The position numbers were made by a program, and so were the translations under genes. Below the pieces are notes generated by a model. It was not told the origin of the DNA and did no database searches. It was given only the letters and a program-made list of their open reading frames with translations. A stretch of 17,543 nucleotides of DNA from Lentzea aerocolonigenes (GTDB taxonomy: Bacteria; Actinomycetota; Actinomycetes; Mycobacteriales; Pseudonocardiaceae): assembly GCF_000955955.1 (NCBI RefSeq), contig NZ_JYJG01000460.1, positions 1 to 17,543 of the forward strand, written 5' to 3'. Below, piece by piece: positions 17,001 through 17,543 of this stretch; position 1 is the first letter of the stretch; each line of letters starts with the position of its first letter.

Positions 17001-17543
17001 CTTCGCAGCGTCCTCCAAGCTGAGCACGCCCGCGACGTGCGCCGCCGCGATCTCACCGATCGAGTGACCCGCGAGATGGGCGGGCTTGATCCCGAACGCC
17101 TGCACCAACCGGAAGAGCGCGGTGTGGAAGGCGAACAACGCCGGCTGCGTGTTCCCGGTCTGGTTGAGCTTCTCCTCGTCGTCGCCCCAGATCACCTTCT
17201 TGAGCTCGGGATCGAGGTGCGCGAGCACGTCGTCGAACGCGTCCGCGAACGCCGGGAACCGCGCGTACAGCTCCCGCCCCATGCCGAGCCGCTGCGACCC
17301 TTGCCCGGAGAACAACACCGCCAGCGTGTGCTCCCCCGCCACCCCGCTGGCGAGCTCAACCCCGTCGAACAACACCGCCCGGTGCTCGAACAACGCCCGC
17401 GACCGCACCAACGACCACGCGACATCGACCTCGGCCGCCTCCACGGCACGAATCCGCTCGACCTGGGCCCGCAACGCCTCCGCCGACTTCGCCGACACCA
17501 CCAACGGCACAGCGCCACGACTCGGAATCGATCCCGTCTGGGG
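8091..17543 (-). CDS. Modular type I PKS subunit, 5' end beyond the window
   Basis: At least 3150 residues are encoded, with no stop before the right edge. The first in-frame GTG (17510) is not the start, because the codons upstream of it (ending [11 protein letters not shown]) are a KS-AT linker. Order: AT-DH-ER-KR-ACP (module A, its KS presumably upstream), then KS-AT-DH-KR-ACP (module B), then a C-terminal docking domain (about 8330-8094, helical, from [13 protein letters not shown] through [13 protein letters not shown]), which should pair with the N-terminal coiled coil of the next PKS. Both ATs are malonyl-type. Module A fully reduces its beta-carbon; module B should stop at the hydroxyl because its DH is degenerate. 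The gene is the upstream member of the operon leading to the terminal module, TE and P450. The product is an unbranched stretch ending CH2-CH2 then CH(OH)-CH2. Loading and earlier modules are not in view, so the compound cannot be named. Confidence 0.95.
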   Translation of the reverse strand, partial: PQTGSIPSRGAVPLVVSAKSAEALRAQVERIRAVEAAEVDVAWSLVRSRALFEHRAVLFDGVELASGVAGEHTLAVLFSGQGSQRLGMGRELYARFPAFADAFDDVLAHLDPELKKVIWGDDEEKLNQTGNTQPALFAFHTALFRLVQAFGIKPAHLAGHSIGEIAAAHVAGVLSLEDAAKLVSARASLMQALPQTGAMVAVQATEEEVSRHLTSKVSIAAINGPGSIVIAGDEAEVEAIAARFEKTKRLKVSHAFHSPLMESMLDDFRRAIAGIRFGEPKIPISAMGDVTDPEYWVSHVRDAVRFTDNVAKIPATKFLEVGPDGVLSALVDGAIPTLRKNKTEEAALAAALGQLHVDGINVDWAPWLTGGKLISLPTYPFDHERFWPKATVGGRAGDPAAYGLRSGGHPLLGAAIAVAGTDEFVLSGRLSLATHPWIADHVVGGAVLFPGTGFLDFAIRAGDMVGCDRVEGLTIVVPLVLPAREAVAVQVRVGAPDGNGRRPVSIHSQPPDSDEWIQHAGGTLAEGAHQAEFDTAEWPPANAEELDLEAFYETLTEGGLAYGPIFRGLRSAWRNGDEVLVEVALPDSVDDAATFGVHPALLDSALHAITFVDGAGQGLPFEWNGVSLHAIGPSRLRVRLKHTGGDAVEVTAVDVEGAPVLSVKSLVVRTPSTSAPGNPVAESLFRVDWVPVQAGEAAEIDARVVELAGGPDAAAVHETTKRVLEILQNAEERVVFVTRGAAAIGDEPITDLGAAAAWGLVRSAQAENPGKFLLVDLDENSSLTPGMLVTEEQQLIVRDGTVHTGRLARLQTGSALVPPAVAAWRLDTTAKGSLDNLVLAPWEPEPLRGKQVRIAIRAAGLNFRDVLNALGMYPGEAGSFGAEAAGVVTELGPDCTELSVGDPVFGLLFGGMGPVGVIEEPYLTRLPDGWTFEQGASVPLVFLTAYYALIELGNVRPGEKVLVHAGAGGVGMAAIQVAKHLGAEVFATASEGKWDVLRGLGLDDAHIGNSRDTSFEQKFPRLDLVLNALTGEFIDASLRLLGEGGRFLEMGKTDLREDVPGIFYRPFDLGEAHPDHIQRMLTALVELFESDVLAPLPIAAWDVRRARDAFRFMSRAKHIGKIVITVPAGWNPDGTVVITGGTGGLGAELARHLVARGTRKLLLLSRRGLDSPGAAELAALDADVTIAACDVADRDALAAVLGGHDVTAVVHTAGVLDDGVIASMTPERLEKVLRPKVDAAWHLHSLVPDAHFVLYSSVSGVLGTAGQGNYAAGNAFLDALAQYRRSVGLPAVSLAWGAWTSDVGMTKTMDAAALERLEKSSMPPISLEHGLALFDAAVGVDEPLVVPARIITGASTTMVPPLLRNLLRGGRRTAARTQGTIALQGLQDTRPAERLRTLVDLVRGEAAAVLGHASADAIDADREFRQLGFDSLTSVELRNRLGTATGLTLPATLVFDYPTPEALASHLVVELFGGSAEVEDSVRVSDEAIAIVGIACKFPGGVSSPEELWELVLGGRDAIGGFPSDRGWDENLVGDGAGQSVTGQGGFIEGIASFDPAFFGISPREAVSMDPHQRLVLETSWEALERTGIDPLALRGSRTGVYVGASGQDYAHLMLASEQALEGYSGTGTSPSVIAGRLSYALGLEGPSMTIDTACSSALVALHLAVQALRNGECSLALAGGVQVMSAPGAFMEFSLQDGLARDGRCKPFSDSADGTAWSEGIGVLVVERLSDAVAAGHDVLAVVRGSAVNQDGASNGLTAPNGPSQQRVIRQALASAGLTFADVDAVEAHGTGTTLGDPIEAQALLATYGQDRPSPLLLGSIKSNIGHTQAAAGAAGVIKMVMALRHGLLPRTINVTTPSSHVDWTTGSISLLTSNTPWPSVDRARRAGVSSFGISGTNAHVILEAAPSSSVPGAGIPPFSSVPSEGAGQGAATESVDNSAAVDNSAVVDLGGTESSGSRATIGVGTSRPPKGAPLVVSAKSSASLRAQVERIRAVEADAFDVGFSLLKRSRFEHRAVLLDGAEVAQGQASRRRLAVLFSGQGSQRISMGRELYERFPVFRKALDEVLEHVDVRDVMWGGDEERLNQTGNTQRALFAIEVALFRLAEAFGIEPDFVGGHSVGEIAAAHVAGVLTLEDAAKLVNARASLMQALPQGGAMIAVEATEEEVAATDAVSIAAINGPRALVIAGEEKAVQQIADGFAGQGRKTKRLPVSHAFHSPLMEPMLEDFRAVVTALEFAAPRIPLVSNVTGRIAGTEPAEPEYWVRHVREAVRFADGVTALEEAGVNAFLEIGPDGVLSALVDGAIPALRKDRDETTAWLTALARLHVQGTNVDWAEAFEGTGAKRVDIPTYAFDHDHYWPTPMAQAADASGLGLGPADHPLLGAAMTVAQEDAVVFTNRLAVAFPETAFAEIAFRAADQVGYGTVEELTITASLTPGVLQVWIGAPDNGKRTLTVYTRPNDEQPFTQIAHGVLAEGEHRADFTASEWPPKGATAIGEQIWQAADAIYAEVTLPEGTSDAQFYGVHPALLDCATRVADETQVPIRWQNVSLHAVGAETLRVKLSDGGFAAVDANGAPVVSAENVVFGAPLAAQQHQDSLFRVEWVPAPETQPAGDVREVRFSGDTVEQAHEFAARALELVQAEDRLAFVTSGLAGATVEGLVRTAQSENPGRFLLVDTDGSAPLPTGLLDAGETQVRVREGRTCVARLARVTDTVETAQWDPEGTVLITGGTGGLGAELARHLVAERNVKRLLLVSRRGGDAPDAVALQAELTAHGADVTIAACDTADLKAVKKVVKGVRLTAVIHTAGVLDDGIISSLTSERLSTVLKPKVDGAWNLHEATKKQKLKAFVLYSSVSGVLGSAGQGNYAAANAFLDALAEHRRAQGLVATSLAWGPWAKTGGMTAHLQDGAMDRIGRTGMPPLSVRQGMRLFDDATSREDAVLVPARITTGRANGPVAAIMRGLVKGGKRAAGTGNTSTVDIAATLNALPVDERGKYLADLVRGHAAGVLGHATPAVIDNDKQFRDLGFDSLTAVELRNSLASATGLKLPAGLVFDYPTPDELAAYLAGELLGDDAGPSISGELDRLEAALAASSADDLARDGVAARLRNLLAQYGSAKNEEAVSDRINSASVDDVFAFIDNELGRRTER
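8601..8613. repeat. GTCCACAGTGGAC near-palindrome, copy 2
   Basis: Identical to 5224-5236, here in the KR-ACP linker of module B, again encoding STVD. Confidence 0.5.
11621..11683 (-). repeat. Linker DNA repeat, copy B
   Basis: Partner of 6601-6663, with the 21-base identical core at 11641-11661. It lies in the KS-AT linker of module B and encodes [14 protein letters not shown] immediately before LVVSAKS. It also carries an inverted repeat on the coding strand (GGGGAC, five bases, GTCCCC). Confidence 0.7.
11697..11737. repeat. 16-bp direct repeat containing two DnaA-box-like words
   Basis: GCCGAGTTGTCCACAG occurs at 11704-11719 and 11722-11737 (18-bp period), encoding VDNSA twice in the KS-AT linker. 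Each copy contains TTGTCCACA, the actinobacterial DnaA-box consensus (11710-11718 and 11728-11736). GACAACT at 11697-11703 pairs with AGTTGTC at 11708-11714 to give a small hairpin. Confidence 0.65.
13150..17543 (-). other. Module A: (KS)-AT-DH-ER-KR-ACP, fully reducing
   Basis: AT about 17340-16375: FSGQGSQ, GHSIGE (17052-17070) and HAFH (16773-16784), malonyl type. DH about 16325-15535: HxxxGxxxxP ([10 protein letters not shown], His at 16221-16223), AYGPIF and DSALH (Asp 15735-15737, His 15723-15725), all intact. ER about 15045-14165: [12 protein letters not shown] and the NADPH loop [11 protein letters not shown] (about 14624-14656). KR about 14150-13470: [11 protein letters not shown] (B-type), YSSVSG and GNYAAGN (Tyr 13734-13736). 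ACP: LGFDSL with Ser at 13251-13253. All reductive domains look active, so a malonyl unit is added and reduced to a methylene. The cognate KS is expected just beyond the window. Confidence 0.9.

Noticed and set aside
17508..17510. GTG as the start of the large PKS
   Set aside because: The frame is open upstream to the window edge and the upstream codons are KS-AT linker; the true start is outside.

Overview
The window is high-G+C actinobacterial DNA. The gene style (modular type I polyketide synthase, no clear Shine-Dalgarno on the flanking genes, strong third-position G/C) suggests a filamentous actinomycete, perhaps of the Pseudonocardiales (Lentzea, Saccharothrix or Amycolatopsis type). 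That placement is an inference from style, not a sequence match.

Left flank (1-1570): three small genes that look like chromosomal flank rather than polyketide machinery. A stand-alone LysR-type effector domain with no DNA-binding domain (21-722, minus) is divergent, across 39 bp, from a small DUF5997-like protein (762-1139, plus). Both genes look leaderless, and their promoters appear to overlap. A small secreted four-cysteine protein (1141-1569, minus) converges on the second gene with one base between the stop codons. A perfect 32-bp palindrome (1575-1606) separates it from the biosynthetic operon.

Biosynthetic operon (1622 to the right edge, all minus strand): read in the direction of transcription, the order is a giant PKS subunit truncated by the right edge (8091->17543), a second PKS unit that is split into two reading frames (8059-6470 and 6423-2803), and a cytochrome P450 (2806-1622) coupled by an ATGA overlap. 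The domains are [..KS?]-AT-DH-ER-KR-ACP / KS-AT-DH(dead)-KR-ACP-docking // docking-KS | frameshift | AT-KR-ACP-TE. All three ATs carry malonyl-type motifs (GHS[IV]GE and HAFH) and all three KRs carry the B-type LDD motif. These last three cycles should therefore give an unbranched chain end: a fully reduced two-carbon unit, then two D-type hydroxyl-bearing units. The result is a 3,5-dihydroxyacyl thioester, which the terminal TE releases as a lactone or acid and which the P450 may then oxidise.

Points most worth a second look: (1) the terminal module is broken by a frameshift inside a tandem GC-rich repeat whose 14-bp units each look one G short of the 15-bp unit; (2) the second DH has lost its catalytic His motif by deletion; (3) the P450 I-helix lacks the acid-alcohol pair; (4) the lone LysR effector domain and the divergent HTH-like protein could be a split regulator; (5) several AT and KR loops are shortened; (6) there are unusual repeats in the PKS linkers and a box cluster inside one AT. 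No tRNA, rRNA, CRISPR array, insertion sequence or phage gene was seen, and no stretch over 300 bp lacks a gene.
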